Assembly (NCBI GenBank): GCA_019421365.1
Contig: JAHZFJ010000001.1
Location: 260,969-319,080, forward strand
Reading direction: 5' to 3'
Length of the DNA stretch: 58,112 nucleotides
DNA from: Lachnospiraceae bacterium
GTDB taxonomy: Bacteria; Bacillota; Clostridia; Lachnospirales; Lachnospiraceae
Shown: piece after piece, positions 58,109 through 58,112 of the stretch
Layout of the letters: every line of letters begins with the position of its first letter
How positions within the stretch are numbered: the first letter of the stretch is position 1
Notes under the pieces: generated by a model
Seen by the model: only the letters and a program-made list of their open reading frames with translations
Told to the model about the DNA's origin: nothing
Database searches by the model: none
Made by a program: the position numbers and the translations under genes

Positions 58109-58112
58109 TATT

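Overview
The window is AT-rich DNA from a spore-forming, plant-polysaccharide-using Firmicute. The best fit is the Lachnospiraceae (Clostridium cluster XIVa, Lachnoclostridium-like). This rests on the alpha/beta-type spore protein, YlbJ, the rimP-nusA-ylxR-ylxQ-infB-rbfA order, a pectin/uronate (kdu/kdg) operon and clostridial codon use with GGAGG ribosome sites. The genus is an inference from gene content, not a measured match.

Region 1 (1-26276) is a prophage or composite mobile element that enters from the left edge. It begins inside a large gene for a YonO/QDE-1-like single-chain RNA polymerase (DYDSD metal motif). A run of small early/middle genes follows, with a free-standing GIY-YIG endonuclease. 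The head module is HNH, putative cos, TerS, TerL, portal, connector, prohead protease and HK97 capsid gene. Directly after the capsid gene comes a tail gene that has lost its 5' end. All head-completion, tail-tube and tape-measure genes are absent, so this looks like a defective prophage with a large internal deletion. A baseplate hub, a spike-like protein, a BppU/fibre protein ending in an SGNH esterase, a decayed fibre tip and a membrane acyltransferase come next, then a lysis cassette (holin, M15 endolysin) and a lone PemK/MazF-like toxin.

Region 2 (22048-26276) is the right end of that element: a strong promoter with a candidate small RNA, a large imperfect hairpin that resembles a rolling-circle single-strand origin (TAGCGT in its apex), a CopG-like protein, an FtsK/HerA-type ATPase, an HUH rolling-circle initiator and a tyrosine integrase. 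It ends in three 10-bp repeats and a tRNA 3'-end fragment (attR-like). These genes look like an integrative mobilizable element or plasmid module joined to the phage.

Region 3 (26.3-37.5 kb) is chromosomal: two GNAT acetyltransferases, a small lipoprotein, a small membrane protein, and the rimP-nusA-ylxR-ylxQ-infB-rbfA cluster followed by nrnA-truB-ribF (translation, RNA turnover, cofactor synthesis). IF2 carries an unusual Asn-rich repeat linker.

Region 4 (37.5-43.5 kb) is a uronate catabolic locus: AraC regulator, then kduI, kduD, a carbohydrate-binding-like protein, kdgA (fused to a VOC domain) and kdgK. Together they turn 5-keto-4-deoxyuronate into pyruvate and glyceraldehyde-3-phosphate. 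A perfect 26-bp palindrome lies just downstream of the kdgA promoter.

Region 5 (43.5-58.1 kb) holds a MocR regulator divergent from a PatB-type C-S lyase, a spore protein, a degenerate REC-GGDEF-EAL protein, rsmD-coaD with a coiled-coil protein and convergent ylbJ, pepF, a MazG-like pyrophosphohydrolase with tmcAL, and a membrane-lipid operon (PAP2, flippase-like, PssA). The last 50 bases carry two tight hairpins typical of an IS200/IS605-type end.
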